From Bradyrhizobium sp. dw_411 (GTDB lineage: Bacteria > Pseudomonadota > Alphaproteobacteria > Rhizobiales > Xanthobacteraceae): a DNA stretch of 64,000 nt. Position 1 is the stretch's first letter; the number at the start of each line of letters is the position of its first letter. The stretch spans positions 153,790 to 217,789 of the forward strand of contig NZ_JAAVUY010000014.1 of the NCBI RefSeq assembly GCF_018449695.1. Reading direction: 5' to 3'. Below the pieces are notes generated by a model that did not search any database, was not told the DNA's origin, and saw only the letters and a program-made list of their open reading frames with translations. Positions 36,355 to 45,044 of the stretch are shown here, piece after piece. The position numbers and the translations under genes are program-made.

Positions 36355-38229
36355 CTATTCGCTGGGCAGTGCGAACACCGTCAACGTGCCGCCCAATGAG
36401 GTGTAGGACGCCAGACCCGCATAGCCGCCGACCGCGCCAAGCCCCGCGGTATCGACGGTCTTCTCCTTGGTCGGCAACTTGCCCTGATCGACCGCACCAT
36501 GCCACGCGGCAGCGTTCTCGGGCTGCAGCAGACCGGCCGCCAGACCGATACCGGCCCAGCCGCCGACGCCGGACAGCACCGCCACATATTGCTTGCCGCC
36601 GTGCTCGTAGGTCATCACGTTGCCGATGATGCCCGACGGGGTCTTGAACTTGTAGAGTTCCTTGCCCGTCTTGGCATCGACCGCCTTCAGGTAGCCTTCG
36701 AGCGTGCCGTAGAACACGACCCCGCCGGCGGTGGCCAATGCGCCGCCCCAGGCCGAGAACTGCTCTTTGTTGGACCACACGATCTTGCCGGTCTTGCCGT
36801 CCCAGGCAATGAAGTTGCCCATATGGGTATCGCCCTTGGGCGGATACATCGCCACCGCGGCGCCGACGTAAGCCTGGCCGGCCGTATAGGCGACCTTGTA
36901 GGGCTCGTAGTCCATGCAGACATGGTTGGTCGGCACATAAAACAACTGCGTCTCCGGGCTATAGGCCGCCGGTTGCTCGTCCTTGGTGCCGAGCGCCGCC
37001 GGGCAGATGCCCTTTGAGTTGCTGTCTTCACCCTGGTGCTGTGTCGAATAGGCATCGACCACCAGCGGCCGGCCATAGGTCTTGGACGACTTGTCCATGT
37101 CGACCTTGCTCGCCCAGTTCACGACCGGATCGAACTTCTCGGCGACCAGCAATTCGCCGGTGGCGCGATCGAGCGTGTAGCCGAAGCCGTTACGGTCGAA
37201 ATGCGTCAGCAGCTTCCGCGGCTGGCCATTGATGGACTGGTCGGTCAGGATCATCTCGTTGACGCCGTCAAAGTCCCACTCGTCATGCGGCGTCATCTGG
37301 TAGATCCATTTGACCGCACCGGTGTCGAGATCGCGCGCCCAGATCGACATCGACCACCTGTTGTCGCCGGGGCGCTGCACCGGGTTCCAGGTCGAGGGGT
37401 TACCCGAACCGTAATAGACCAGGTTCAACGCCGGATCGTAGGAGTACCAGCCCCAGGTCGCGCCGCCGCCGATCTTCCATTGATCGCCCTGCCAGGTCGA
37501 TGTCGAGGAATCCGGCCCGACCGGCTTGCCGAGTGAAGTGGTCTTGACCGGGTCGATCAGCGTGTCGGCGTCCGGTCCTGCCGAGAAGCCGCGCCAGGCC
37601 AGCTTGCCGTCCTTGATGTTGTAGGCGCTGACCCAGCCGCGCACACCGAACTCGCCGCCGGAGACGCCGATCAGGACCTTGTCCTTGTAGACAAACGGCG
37701 CATCGGTGCCGGACTGGCCCTTGCCGGCTTCGCCGTCCATCACCGACCAGACTTTCGCACCGGTCTTGGCGTCGAGCGCGACCAGCGTAGTGTCGGCCTG
37801 ATGCAGGAAGATCTTGCCATCGGCATAGGCGACGCCGCGGTTGACCGTGTCGCAGCACATGATCGGAATCACATTGGGATCCTGCCGCGGCTCATACTTC
37901 CAGATGATCTTGCCTTCGTTGTTCAGATCCAGCGCATAGACCGTGTTCGGGAACGGCGTGTGCACATACATCACGTCGCCGATCACCAGCGGGCCGCCCT
38001 CATGACCGCGCAGCACGCCGGTCGAGAACGTCCAGGCCACCTGCAGCTTCTTGACGTTGGCGGCGTTGATCTGGTTCAGCTTGGAATAGCGCGTGTTGGC
38101 ATCATCGCCCTGCTGCATGACCCACTGCTTGGGATCCTTGGCTAGCTTGTCCAACGCCTCGTCGGCCCGTAACGCCGGGCCGTACAACGCCAACAGACTG
38201 ACACCGGTCGCGAGTAATACCTTGCGCAT
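36355..38229 (-). CDS. xoxF: Lanthanide-dependent methanol dehydrogenase XoxF
   Basis: PQQ- and lanthanide-dependent periplasmic methanol dehydrogenase, 624 aa, oxidising methanol to formaldehyde. Eight-bladed quinoprotein propeller with a signal peptide ending ALRADE. The adjacent-cysteine disulfide is Cys125-Cys126 in IMCCDTVNRG. The diagnostic stretch is HDEWDFDGVNE: Asp319 corresponds to the catalytic Asp, and Asp321 two residues on is the extra lanthanide ligand that is Ala in MxaF. ATG 38229 has GGGAGG 7 bp upstream. It heads a xoxF-xoxG-frmA-gfa transcription unit, divergent from an AraC regulator. Neither mxaF nor mxaI is present in the window. Confidence 0.96.
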   Translation of the reverse strand: MRKVLLATGVSLLALYGPALRADEALDKLAKDPKQWVMQQGDDANTRYSKLNQINAANVKKLQVAWTFSTGVLRGHEGGPLVIGDVMYVHTPFPNTVYALDLNNEGKIIWKYEPRQDPNVIPIMCCDTVNRGVAYADGKIFLHQADTTLVALDAKTGAKVWSVMDGEAGKGQSGTDAPFVYKDKVLIGVSGGEFGVRGWVSAYNIKDGKLAWRGFSAGPDADTLIDPVKTTSLGKPVGPDSSTSTWQGDQWKIGGGATWGWYSYDPALNLVYYGSGNPSTWNPVQRPGDNRWSMSIWARDLDTGAVKWIYQMTPHDEWDFDGVNEMILTDQSINGQPRKLLTHFDRNGFGYTLDRATGELLVAEKFDPVVNWASKVDMDKSSKTYGRPLVVDAYSTQHQGEDSNSKGICPAALGTKDEQPAAYSPETQLFYVPTNHVCMDYEPYKVAYTAGQAYVGAAVAMYPPKGDTHMGNFIAWDGKTGKIVWSNKEQFSAWGGALATAGGVVFYGTLEGYLKAVDAKTGKELYKFKTPSGIIGNVMTYEHGGKQYVAVLSGVGGWAGIGLAAGLLQPENAAAWHGAVDQGKLPTKEKTVDTAGLGAVGGYAGLASYTSLGGTLTVFALPSE

Positions 38230-38362
38230 CGTGAATCCTCCCAAATGTGAACGAAGTGTTTCCGCAAAAACGGATCACTTTTCAGTTTTGTTCGTAACCA
38301 TCTTACCCGCTTCAAATCAGGAAACTTGCCCAAGAGGGAAACGCCTTTGCGCGAAAGCGAAG

Positions 38363-38392
38363 CGCGATGATCTTTTTAAGGGCCGCGATGAT
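38363..38392. promoter_or_regulatory. Candidate AraC-type direct-repeat operator upstream of xoxF
   Basis: CGCGATGAT occurs at 38363-38371 and again at 38384-38392, exactly 21 bp apart (two helical turns), in the 383-bp xoxF/araC intergenic region. AraC-family proteins recognise direct repeats on one helix face. Followed by T-rich CTTT and TTTC. The region otherwise contains no gene. Caution: similar GCGCGATGATC sequences appear in rhizobial intergenic repeats. Confidence 0.4.
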
Positions 38393-38612
38393 TTTCGTTC
38401 ACGGCGCCGCACCTATGTTGCGCAGCACCATCAACTTAGGTTTCTCTTGACGGCGCTGAAACTAAGTCGGAGGATTATCAAAGGGATGTCAGCAGGCGTG
38501 CTGCTCAAAGCCCGACGACGGCCTTAAATTGAGGTAAAAGCCGCTCTAGTGTGACTCGATACTTTTTGCGGCAAGCGACTACGTCTTCTGATCTCGAATC
38601 GGTGGCTGGATA

Positions 38613-39587
38613 ATGTCCGACACGGTCCGCTCGCTTAACACCTCCGGATTTACGCCGAAGAAGCAGATCCAGGTTTGGTCAGATACACTGACCGATCTTT
38701 GCGGGCATTTTGACATCGATCCGCTGGAAGCTTCCACATTCGAGGGCAGGATAAATTACACGACGGTCTCGAAACTAAAGCTATGCCAGATCGAGGCGAG
38801 CCAGCACCGGCTGGCACACACAGCCGCGAGCGCGGCACTGGGCGGCCATCCGTTCATCAAGATCCTGTTCCAGACTTACGGAATTTCGCATTTCGAACAG
38901 AGCGGCCGCCATATCGAGTTGGCGCCCGGCGACTGTCTCGCCTACGACGTCTCCTGTCCGCACACCATCGTCAGCCCCGCACTGACCCGGCACGAGGTCG
39001 TCATTGTGCCGAAGGAATTGCTGCAGGAACGCGGCTTCCGCTCAGCAAAGATGTCGGCCTGCAAACTCTCGGCGCGCACCGGCACCGGCCGGATCGCCTA
39101 CAACTTTGTTCATGCCGCGTTCGACGAAGCGACCAAGCTGTCGCCGAACAACGCGATCGGGGTTGCCGATTCGCTGATCGATCTCCTGCTGTTGCCGCTT
39201 CGCGACGCCGACGCGATGTTCGATCGGGTCGGCCCCGAGGCGATGTATGTCCGGGCGCACTTCTTCATCCGGGAACATCTGCGCGACCCCGATCTTTCGA
39301 TCGACCAGATCTCTGCGGCTTTGGGCTGCACCAAACGCTATCTGCACATGCTGTTCAGCGATCGCGGAACCACCATCAGCGACTATATCCGGCACGCCCG
39401 GTTGCAGAATTGCCGTCAGGAACTGGAGACCCAGGTCGGAAAATCCGTCACGGACGTCGCATTTTCGTGGGGCTTTTCGAGTTCGTCGCACTTCAGCCGC
39501 GTATTCCGGGAGCATTTCGGAATCGTTCCATCCGCGATTCACAAGGCGCAGCACGGCGGCCTCTCTCCGGACATTTCCTGCGAATGA
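38613..39587 (+). CDS. AraC family transcriptional regulator, divergent from xoxF
   Basis: 324-aa regulator: residues 1-205 form the AraC-binding-like cupin-type domain (GISHFEQSGRHIELAPGDCLAY), and 215-315 the two helix-turn-helices (LSIDQISAALGCTKRYLHMLF; SVTDVAFSWGFSSSSHFSRVF). It is transcribed away from xoxF with 383 bp between starts. Similar regulators accompany alcohol dehydrogenases in several alphaproteobacteria. A role in switching xoxF by methanol, formaldehyde or lanthanide is inferred from position only. Confidence 0.88.
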   Translation: MSDTVRSLNTSGFTPKKQIQVWSDTLTDLCGHFDIDPLEASTFEGRINYTTVSKLKLCQIEASQHRLAHTAASAALGGHPFIKILFQTYGISHFEQSGRHIELAPGDCLAYDVSCPHTIVSPALTRHEVVIVPKELLQERGFRSAKMSACKLSARTGTGRIAYNFVHAAFDEATKLSPNNAIGVADSLIDLLLLPLRDADAMFDRVGPEAMYVRAHFFIREHLRDPDLSIDQISAALGCTKRYLHMLFSDRGTTISDYIRHARLQNCRQELETQVGKSVTDVAFSWGFSSSSHFSRVFREHFGIVPSAIHKAQHGGLSPDISCE

Positions 39588-39715
39588 AATAAAACGTTCG
39601 CCGCAACGCGACGACGCGCAATCCAGAGGTCGCGCCCGAGATCCCGCTCCAACTCAAGTTTGATTTGATTCGCTTGATGCCCTACGGGCGATTGTGGCGC
39701 CGGCCCAATTTTGTT

Positions 39716-39761
39716 GGCAGGACGCCTGCCACGGCTCGACGCAGGACTTGTCGGTCGAGCC
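39716..39761 (-). terminator. Two hairpins just downstream of pqqA
   Basis: GGCTCGAC (39733-39740) pairs with GTCGAGCC (39754-39761), 23 bp past the pqqA stop, and GGCAGG-ACG-CCTGCC (39716-39730) follows. No T-run comes after, so this may be an RNA-stability or Rho-assisted 3' end rather than a textbook terminator. Confidence 0.4.
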
Positions 39762-39783
39762 GGGCCGGTCGTTTCGATGTGGT

Positions 39784-39864
39784 CTATTTGCGCGCTGCGC
39801 AGGCGTACATGTTGATTTCCATGCCCACCGGCACTTCGACAATCTTTGGAGCTTTCCAGGCCAT
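39784..39864 (-). CDS. pqqA: PQQ precursor peptide PqqA
   Basis: A 26-codon gene, the ribosomal substrate from which pyrroloquinoline quinone is built. The peptide begins MAWKAPKIVEVPVGMEINMY; Glu16 and Tyr20 are the E-x3-Y pair cross-linked by the radical-SAM enzyme PqqE, and the tail is ACAARK. ATG 39864 has GGGAGAG 7 bp upstream. The reading frame is open far upstream, but only this start makes sense. pqqBCDE are not in this window, so it is a detached copy, perhaps extra. It would supply cofactor for XoxF in the same island. Confidence 0.93.
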   Translation of the reverse strand: MAWKAPKIVEVPVGMEINMYACAARK

Positions 39865-40029
39865 TTCACTCTCCCAAGTTTGGCGCGAACGCCGCGCCGG
39901 GCTTGAACCTAGGACCGGGATCGACATCGCGCAAGTGCGCAAGCAACTGTCGTCGAACATCTGCAGCTCGGGCTTGCCAGCCGATATCTCTCTCCCGGAC
40001 AAAGCGATTTCTTTCTTGGACAAGGCGAA

Positions 40030-40074
40030 CCTGACAAGACTTTCCCTGACAAGACTCGCCCTGACAAGACTTGC
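40030..40074. repeat. Three tandem 15-bp repeats upstream of pqqA
   Basis: CCTGACAAGACTTTC, CCTGACAAGACTCGC and CCTGACAAGACTTGC stand in tandem, ending 2 bp before the stop of the DUF1232 gene. Two more GACAA motifs occur at 39998 and 40019, so the array continues toward pqqA in looser form. They lie 166-210 bp upstream of pqqA. They may be regulator sites or a slippage product. Confidence 0.7.
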
Positions 40075-40075
40075 C

Positions 40076-40432
40076 CTAGCGTGTTCCGCGCCAATAGGCG
40101 AGCACACACCAACCCAACACGGCTCCGCTGACAATCCAGATCGCGATGATAATGATTGCCGCGATCTTGCCATGCGACCCCGTGACAGCCTCATCCACAC
40201 GGGCACGACTCGCGGTCATGACCTCTTCCGGGATCAACGACAGCACCAGCCAGATGCCCAGCGGCACGATGATCAAATCATCCAGATAGCCGAGGACAGG
40301 GATGAAATCCGGAATGAGATCGATCGGAGACAGCGCATATCCGACAACAGCCAGCGCAAGATACTTGGTGTACCAGGGCACGTGCGGGCTCTGAGCGGCA
40401 AGATAGATCGCATGGATCTCGCGCTTGAGCAT
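40076..40432 (-). CDS. YkvA family (DUF1232) small membrane protein
   Basis: Predicted membrane protein. The DUF1232 signature YALSPIDLIPDFIPVLGYLDD is present, with YLAAQSPHVPWYTKYLALAVVG before it and two to three hydrophobic helices. ATG 40432 gives 118 aa; the frame is open to 40621 without a supported start, and a few residues before Met (DIKAWAR) look like family sequence, so the true start may be a non-ATG codon slightly upstream. Function of the family is unknown. Upstream of pqqA on the same strand but separated by the repeat array. Confidence 0.75.
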   Translation of the reverse strand: MLKREIHAIYLAAQSPHVPWYTKYLALAVVGYALSPIDLIPDFIPVLGYLDDLIIVPLGIWLVLSLIPEEVMTASRARVDEAVTGSHGKIAAIIIIAIWIVSGAVLGWCVLAYWRGTR

Positions 40433-40500
40433 GCGCGCCCAGGCTTTTATGTCGCGGAGTACCGAACGGCTCCATGCCAGGCTGGTCGCGACTAGAGTAT

Positions 40501-40523
40501 CGGTTCTGATTGAATCAGAACCG
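40501..40523. repeat. Palindrome within a rhizobial intergenic repeat
   Basis: CGGTTCTGATT-G-AATCAGAACCG has perfect 11-bp arms. The adjacent TTGACGCGTTTTCTTCACGC and GAACCGGTATCCACTTC, down to about 40590, resemble a dispersed intergenic element common in Rhizobiales. It lies between the YkvA and LutA-like genes. Confidence 0.6.
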
Positions 40524-40605
40524 GGCTCTAATCTTTTGGTTTGACGCGTTTTCTTCACGCGAACCGGTATCCACTTCACTCGAAAATGCTCCAGTCGACC
40601 AAACC

Positions 40606-41793
40606 TCACTTGAACTTGCATTTGGTTTCGGGGCGATCGAGCCCGAGCGTATCAAGCGCCGATACCTGATGGAGGAAACCCTCCTGGGGAGAAACCGATA
40701 CGGTGTTCCTGCCATCGAACAGCAGGATGGGCTGTCGTAGTTGCAGGTTCCAGCCGCGCAGGGTCAGTTTTTGACCCTTGAAGGCCGCGACCGAGAATTC
40801 CGGACCCTTGATAAAAGCGAGCATCTTGCCGGAATCGGCAGACGCGGTTCGGACTCCCGCCTCGCCGATCATGCGAACGGCGGTCCAGGCCTGGACGTCC
40901 TGCGATGTCATCAGGCGTTGAAATGCCCGGGTGAAACGGTTCTGCAATTGCACGGCGCCCCATTGATCGAACGCCGCATTCCAGGTGCCGGGAACCAGTC
41001 CCGCCGAGCCCGCGACCGGCCGCGCATCCCAGGTCCGAAATGGCAGATAGCCGGCAAACACCTCGCTCTCATCCGCCGTAACCAGGACGTCATGCGGAGG
41101 TAGTCCCTGCGTCACTACCGGCATCTGCCGCTGAATCTCGGCAACACCGCTATCGGTGCGGCGGGCGCCGCCGCTATCCTTGAATTCGCGCTCCTCGACG
41201 ATCTTGGCGCCGAACCGGGTCGCGGCATGACGCAAGGCCTCCGCGAACAGAACGTCCTTTTCATGCGAGCCCTTGAACAGCACCCATTTGTCCCACTTCT
41301 TCCAGACCAGATATTGCGCCAGCGCGTCCGCGAGCATCGAGCGCGTCGGCGCCACATGGATGACGTTGGCGCGACAATCCTGTTCGCGCAGCCGCTCGTC
41401 CAACGCCGAGGCGTTGATAAACACCTCGGCGCGCGCCTGACCGGCGTCCGCGACCTTCAGCAGCCGATCCGCATCGAGACTCGTCACGATAAAGGATACG
41501 CCCTGATCCGCGAGCGCATTCATGGCCGCGACGGGATCGTCACTCTCGCCGAGGACTTTTTCGACCAGGGTATAACGCTGATTGAGAAAGCGTCCGGTGG
41601 CATTGTTGTCGTCGATGGCCAATTGGGCGCCGGCGAGACCGTCATTGGCGGAGGGCACATCGATCAGCGATAGCCTGAGCTTCGAGGGGAGCTGACGCAA
41701 ATAGCCGACCTTGATGTCCACGGGCTCGTCGGCCGACCGGCCTGCTCCGCCTGAAACCATGAGTACGCAGACAGCAAGGAAAATCCGGAACAA
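40606..41793 (-). CDS. lutA: PQQ-dehydrogenase-associated ABC substrate-binding protein (LutA-like)
   Basis: Periplasmic type I binding protein, 395 aa, signal peptide ending AGRSAD. Sequence DIKVGYLRQLPSKLRLSLIDVP and DGLAGAQLAIDDNNATG places it in the group found only beside PQQ alcohol dehydrogenases; LutA of Methylobacterium is its characterised relative, part of the lanthanide ABC importer. Start is TTG 41793, with GGAGG 6 bp upstream. Cys near residue 135 and near the C-terminus may pair. The predicted ATPase and permease (55414-56217, 54572-55417) are 13 kb away in the island. Confidence 0.82.
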   Translation of the reverse strand: MFRIFLAVCVLMVSGGAGRSADEPVDIKVGYLRQLPSKLRLSLIDVPSANDGLAGAQLAIDDNNATGRFLNQRYTLVEKVLGESDDPVAAMNALADQGVSFIVTSLDADRLLKVADAGQARAEVFINASALDERLREQDCRANVIHVAPTRSMLADALAQYLVWKKWDKWVLFKGSHEKDVLFAEALRHAATRFGAKIVEEREFKDSGGARRTDSGVAEIQRQMPVVTQGLPPHDVLVTADESEVFAGYLPFRTWDARPVAGSAGLVPGTWNAAFDQWGAVQLQNRFTRAFQRLMTSQDVQAWTAVRMIGEAGVRTASADSGKMLAFIKGPEFSVAAFKGQKLTLRGWNLQLRQPILLFDGRNTVSVSPQEGFLHQVSALDTLGLDRPETKCKFK

Positions 41794-42019
41794 ATTGTAC
41801 CTCCAAGGCGACGTTTCAGGCGGAAATCAAGACAGAACTCATGACAACCAACGGCTCGATGCACCGCAACATCGCGTTCATGCCGCGTTACCGGCAATTT
41901 CGTTTTGTTTTCCGTGACACGCGCCGGGTCAAGATACTCCAATAGCGACAGGGAGCAACGACATGCTAAATGCAATCGTCTCTCTATGGTTGCCGTATTC
42001 GATGTCCGGAGAATGCCAC

Positions 42020-43027
42020 ATGTTCGATTTGCGATGGATCGCGGCTTCGGCCTTTTCCTTTATCTTTTTCTCTATCTTTTCTCTGGCCGTGGTCTCTCTG
42101 TCAGCCGATCCTGCTTTCGCCTTTCTTGCCTACATCTCCAACGAAAAAGGCAATACCGTCTCGGTCATCGACACCGACAAGATGGAAATGATCGCCACCG
42201 TCAAGACAGGACAGCGACCGCGCGGTATCGAAGTCTCCCGCGACGGCAAATTGCTCTATGTCGCCGTCGGCGACGACGATCTGATCCAGGTCATCGACAC
42301 CAAAAGCCTGACCGTGGTCGGCGAATTGCCCTCAGGTCCGGATCCCGAGCAATTCACCATCGATCCGGCGGGCAAGCTGCTCTACGTCGCCAACGAAAAT
42401 GACGCGATGGTAACGATCATCGACATCGAGAAGCGCGCGTCTGTTGGCGAGGTGTCGGTCGGCATCGAACCCGAAGGCATGGCAGTCAGCCCGGATTCCA
42501 AGACGCTGATATGCACGTCCGAAACAACCAGCATGGTCCACTTCATCGACACCGCAAGCCGCCAGATCGTGGGTAACCTGCTGGTCGGATCGCGTCCGCG
42601 TTTTTCCGCCTACAAGGCTGACGGGTCGGAATTATGGGTAACCTCCGAAATCGGCGGCGGCCTCGCGATCATCGATCCCTCGACACGCCAGCTCAAGCAA
42701 ACCGTTACCTTCGAAATTCCAGGCCTGCGATCCGAGGCGATCCAGCCTGTCGGCATCAATATCACCCGGGACGGCAAGCTCGGCTTCATCAATCTCGGAC
42801 CAGCCAACCGGGTAGCTGTGGTCGACGGCGCAACCCACGCCGTCTTGAAATATCTGCTGGTGGGTCAACGGGTTTGGCACGGCGCATTTACGCCCGATGA
42901 AAAGTACCTGCTGGTCGCCAACGGGGTTTCCAATGACGTTTCGGTCATCGACGTGGCGCGTTTGCGGGTCGTCAAATCGATTCAGGTTGGGGAATTACCC
43001 TGGGGGATCGCCTTCGGTCCGAATTAA
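42020..43027 (+). CDS. PQQ-dependent catabolism-associated beta-propeller protein (YVTN type)
   Basis: Periplasmic seven-bladed propeller, 335 aa. YVTN-like repeats recur about every 42 residues: GNTVSVIDTDKMEMIATVKTG, GKLLYVAVGDDDLIQVID, GKLLYVANENDAMVTIID, and VSNDVSVIDVARLRVVKS. The signal peptide ends FAFLAYIS. ATG 42020 has GGAGAATG upstream; ATG 41963 also has GGGAGC and would lengthen the leader. A related propeller is in the lut cluster of Methylobacterium (compare LutD), and the family is named for PQQ-dependent catabolism. Divergent from lutA with 226 bp between them. Confidence 0.85.
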   Translation: MFDLRWIAASAFSFIFFSIFSLAVVSLSADPAFAFLAYISNEKGNTVSVIDTDKMEMIATVKTGQRPRGIEVSRDGKLLYVAVGDDDLIQVIDTKSLTVVGELPSGPDPEQFTIDPAGKLLYVANENDAMVTIIDIEKRASVGEVSVGIEPEGMAVSPDSKTLICTSETTSMVHFIDTASRQIVGNLLVGSRPRFSAYKADGSELWVTSEIGGGLAIIDPSTRQLKQTVTFEIPGLRSEAIQPVGINITRDGKLGFINLGPANRVAVVDGATHAVLKYLLVGQRVWHGAFTPDEKYLLVANGVSNDVSVIDVARLRVVKSIQVGELPWGIAFGPN

Positions 43028-43050
43028 AATCCGGAATTGGCGCGCGCAAC

Positions 43051-43257
43051 TCAAATCTTGCGCTTTTTGCTGCCGGGATAATCGCAGCTCCACTTCGTGA
43101 CAAACCATGCGGGATGCTGGCCAACCCATTCCGCGATATAGGGCTGCGCCGCCATCATGCACTGTCGAAGCGACCCTTCCCAGGCGTATTGAAGATCCTT
43201 TTCCTCGCAATTGCTGGGATTGGCGATGGCACAGACAGTCAGGATGATTTCAATCAA
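43051..43257 (-). CDS. Small cysteine-containing protein, function unknown
   Basis: A 68-aa protein. N-terminus LIEIILTVCAIANPSNCEEK gives a short hydrophobic start, and the body EGSLRQCMMAAQPYIAEWVG and WSCDYPGSKKRKI carries four cysteines. Start TTG 43257 has GAGGAGGG upstream, which supports a real gene. Likely exported or membrane-anchored. It converges with the beta-propeller gene, 23 bp apart, and lies in the methanol island; I recognise no family. Confidence 0.65.
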   Translation of the reverse strand: MIEIILTVCAIANPSNCEEKDLQYAWEGSLRQCMMAAQPYIAEWVGQHPAWFVTKWSCDYPGSKKRKI

Positions 43258-43500
43258 TCCGCCCTCCTCGATTCAAATCGCGGCTGGACAATATTACGCC
43301 CAATTCATCCTGCCGTTTCAAGATTTCGACAAGAACCGCGCCGCTTGAGTTGCCTCGTTTATCAAGCTGTCTTGCCAAGCGTTCTGCCGCGTCGCAACGA
43401 AAGCAACGCCTGGTTCCAGCAACGCTCGCTTGACAAGGCCGCCGCAACGAACTGACCTGTTTGAGATATTCGCGTCGCTGCGACGCCGGAGCCCGAAATC

Positions 43501-44346
43501 ATGACGCTCGAAACCGTTTCCTTGAATCGATCGCACGGCGGCGTGCAGGGTGTTTACAAGCATGCCAGCCGCGAAACAAAGACAACGATGACCTTCTCGG
43601 TCTATGTCCCGCCGCATCAGGACGGCGCGAAGCTGCCGGTGGTCTGGTATCTTTCAGGCCTGACCTGTACGCATGCCAATGTCACGGAAAAAGGTGAGTT
43701 CCGCAAAGCCTGCGCCGAGCTGGGCTTGATCCTTGTCGCGCCCGACACCAGCCCGAGGGGCGAAGGCGTGCCCGGCGATGCCGCCGCTGCCTATGATTTC
43801 GGGCTCGGCGCCGGCTTCTATGTCGATGCGACGCAAGCACCATTCGCGCGCAATTACCGCATGTGGAGCTATGTGACGGAGGAACTGCCCGAATTGGTCA
43901 CCGGGCATTTTCCGGCCGATCCCAAACGACAATCGATTTTCGGTCATTCGATGGGAGGACACGGCGCGCTGACCATTGCGCTGCGCCATCCCGGCCGCTA
44001 TCGCGCCGCCAGCGCCTTTGCGCCGATCGCAGCACCCTCGCAGGTGCCATGGGGAATCAAGGCGTTGGGCGGATATCTCGGCGAGACACGCGAGACATGG
44101 CGCAAGCATGATGCAGTCGCACTGATCGAGGACGGTGCGCGGTTTTCCGATTTCCTGGTCGATGTCGGCGACGCCGATCCATTCCTGGCCGAACAATTGC
44201 GTCCCGAATTACTCGAGCGCGCCTGTGCCAAGGCGGACATTCCCCTCATCCTCCGCCGCCAGCCCGGCTACGATCACAGCTACTACTTCATATCGACATT
44301 CATGGAAGATCATCTGCGCTGGCACGCCGCGCGTTTGAATGGATGA
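43501..44346 (+). CDS. fghA: S-formylglutathione hydrolase
   Basis: Serine hydrolase releasing formate and glutathione from S-formylglutathione, 281 aa, cytosolic. The nucleophile elbow is FGHSMGGHGAL; the oxyanion region is VVWYLSGLTCTHAN; the His in PGYDHSYYFISTF completes the triad. It finishes the glutathione route started by frmA (34529-35638). Orientation is opposite to xoxFG-frmA-gfa. Starts 243 bp after the small gene, in a stretch with no other gene. Confidence 0.93.
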   Translation: MTLETVSLNRSHGGVQGVYKHASRETKTTMTFSVYVPPHQDGAKLPVVWYLSGLTCTHANVTEKGEFRKACAELGLILVAPDTSPRGEGVPGDAAAAYDFGLGAGFYVDATQAPFARNYRMWSYVTEELPELVTGHFPADPKRQSIFGHSMGGHGALTIALRHPGRYRAASAFAPIAAPSQVPWGIKALGGYLGETRETWRKHDAVALIEDGARFSDFLVDVGDADPFLAEQLRPELLERACAKADIPLILRRQPGYDHSYYFISTFMEDHLRWHAARLNG

Positions 44347-44374
44347 CCGGCGACCGAGACACCTTCTATTTCTT

Positions 44375-44899
44375 CTATTTCGGTGAAGCGCCGTTGCCCG
44401 GCGCATCTTCATCGGGCAACCGGTTCCTGACCAGAAACCGCACGCCATGTTCGTAGGCTTCCGCGGTGTCGCCGCGAATCTGTCCCCCGAGATGCGCGAC
44501 ACTGGCGCCGCTGGACGCATCGATGATCCAGATGTCCATCGATGTAACCAGCGATGACACTTTGTGGGCCACCGACGCGACGGCCACGGCTGCCCCGGCC
44601 TTGCGCGCCACGGGCAAAAAGCAATCCCCGCACTGGTATCGTGGCGCGGTCGCCGCCACCTCGGCGCTGAATGGCCCGAGATCGATGGCGGAATAACGCC
44701 CGGTTTTCGCGAGCGCCTCGGACAACACCCGCGTCGCCATCGCGAGCCGCTCGTTGCGGTCGGGTTGCGGCGGCTCACCGCTGGTATCGAAGATTTCAAA
44801 CGGAAAGATCGCCGCAGATTGGGCGGCGCAGGCCGTGCCCGCCCAAGCCGTTGTCACAAAAGCAGCGGTCAGGATTCGCGCGAGAGTGCCAGAGCGCAT
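44375..44899 (-). CDS. Secreted DUF3280-like protein
   Basis: 174 aa with signal peptide ending GTACAAQSA. Features: IFPFEIFDTSGEP, VLSEALAKTGRYSAID, YQCGDCFLPVARKAGA (CGDC) and TSMDIWIIDASSGASVAH. Matches proteins of DUF2380/DUF3280, a family of periplasmic proteins of unknown role often found beside PQQ dehydrogenase genes. Converges with fghA. Divergent from the EF-hand-loop gene with 145 bp between starts, so the two may share control. Confidence 0.72.
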   Translation of the reverse strand: MRSGTLARILTAAFVTTAWAGTACAAQSAAIFPFEIFDTSGEPPQPDRNERLAMATRVLSEALAKTGRYSAIDLGPFSAEVAATAPRYQCGDCFLPVARKAGAAVAVASVAHKVSSLVTSMDIWIIDASSGASVAHLGGQIRGDTAEAYEHGVRFLVRNRLPDEDAPGNGASPK

Positions 44900-45044
44900 C
44901 GTCGTCCTCCCCGTCCAAACGCAGTTTGCGGCAAGCGCCGCGGATTGCTAGTAACAAACAGATCAGGACGTCACCGGAATTCGCCCAAGCTTGTTGCAAC
45001 GCGAGAAACAAGGCTGACGCCTAACGTTCCCGGAGGAATACAAC

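Noticed and set aside
38093..38527. Frame across the xoxF start and intergenic region
   Set aside because: Overlaps the xoxF coding start on the other strand and shows no motif.
40030..40074. Tandem repeats as a possible CRISPR
   Set aside because: Units of 15 bp abut without spacers and no cas gene is near.
39784..40206. 140-codon frame ending in the PqqA peptide
   Set aside because: Only the last 26 codons carry the PqqA pattern and a ribosome site; the rest is the repeat array read as protein.
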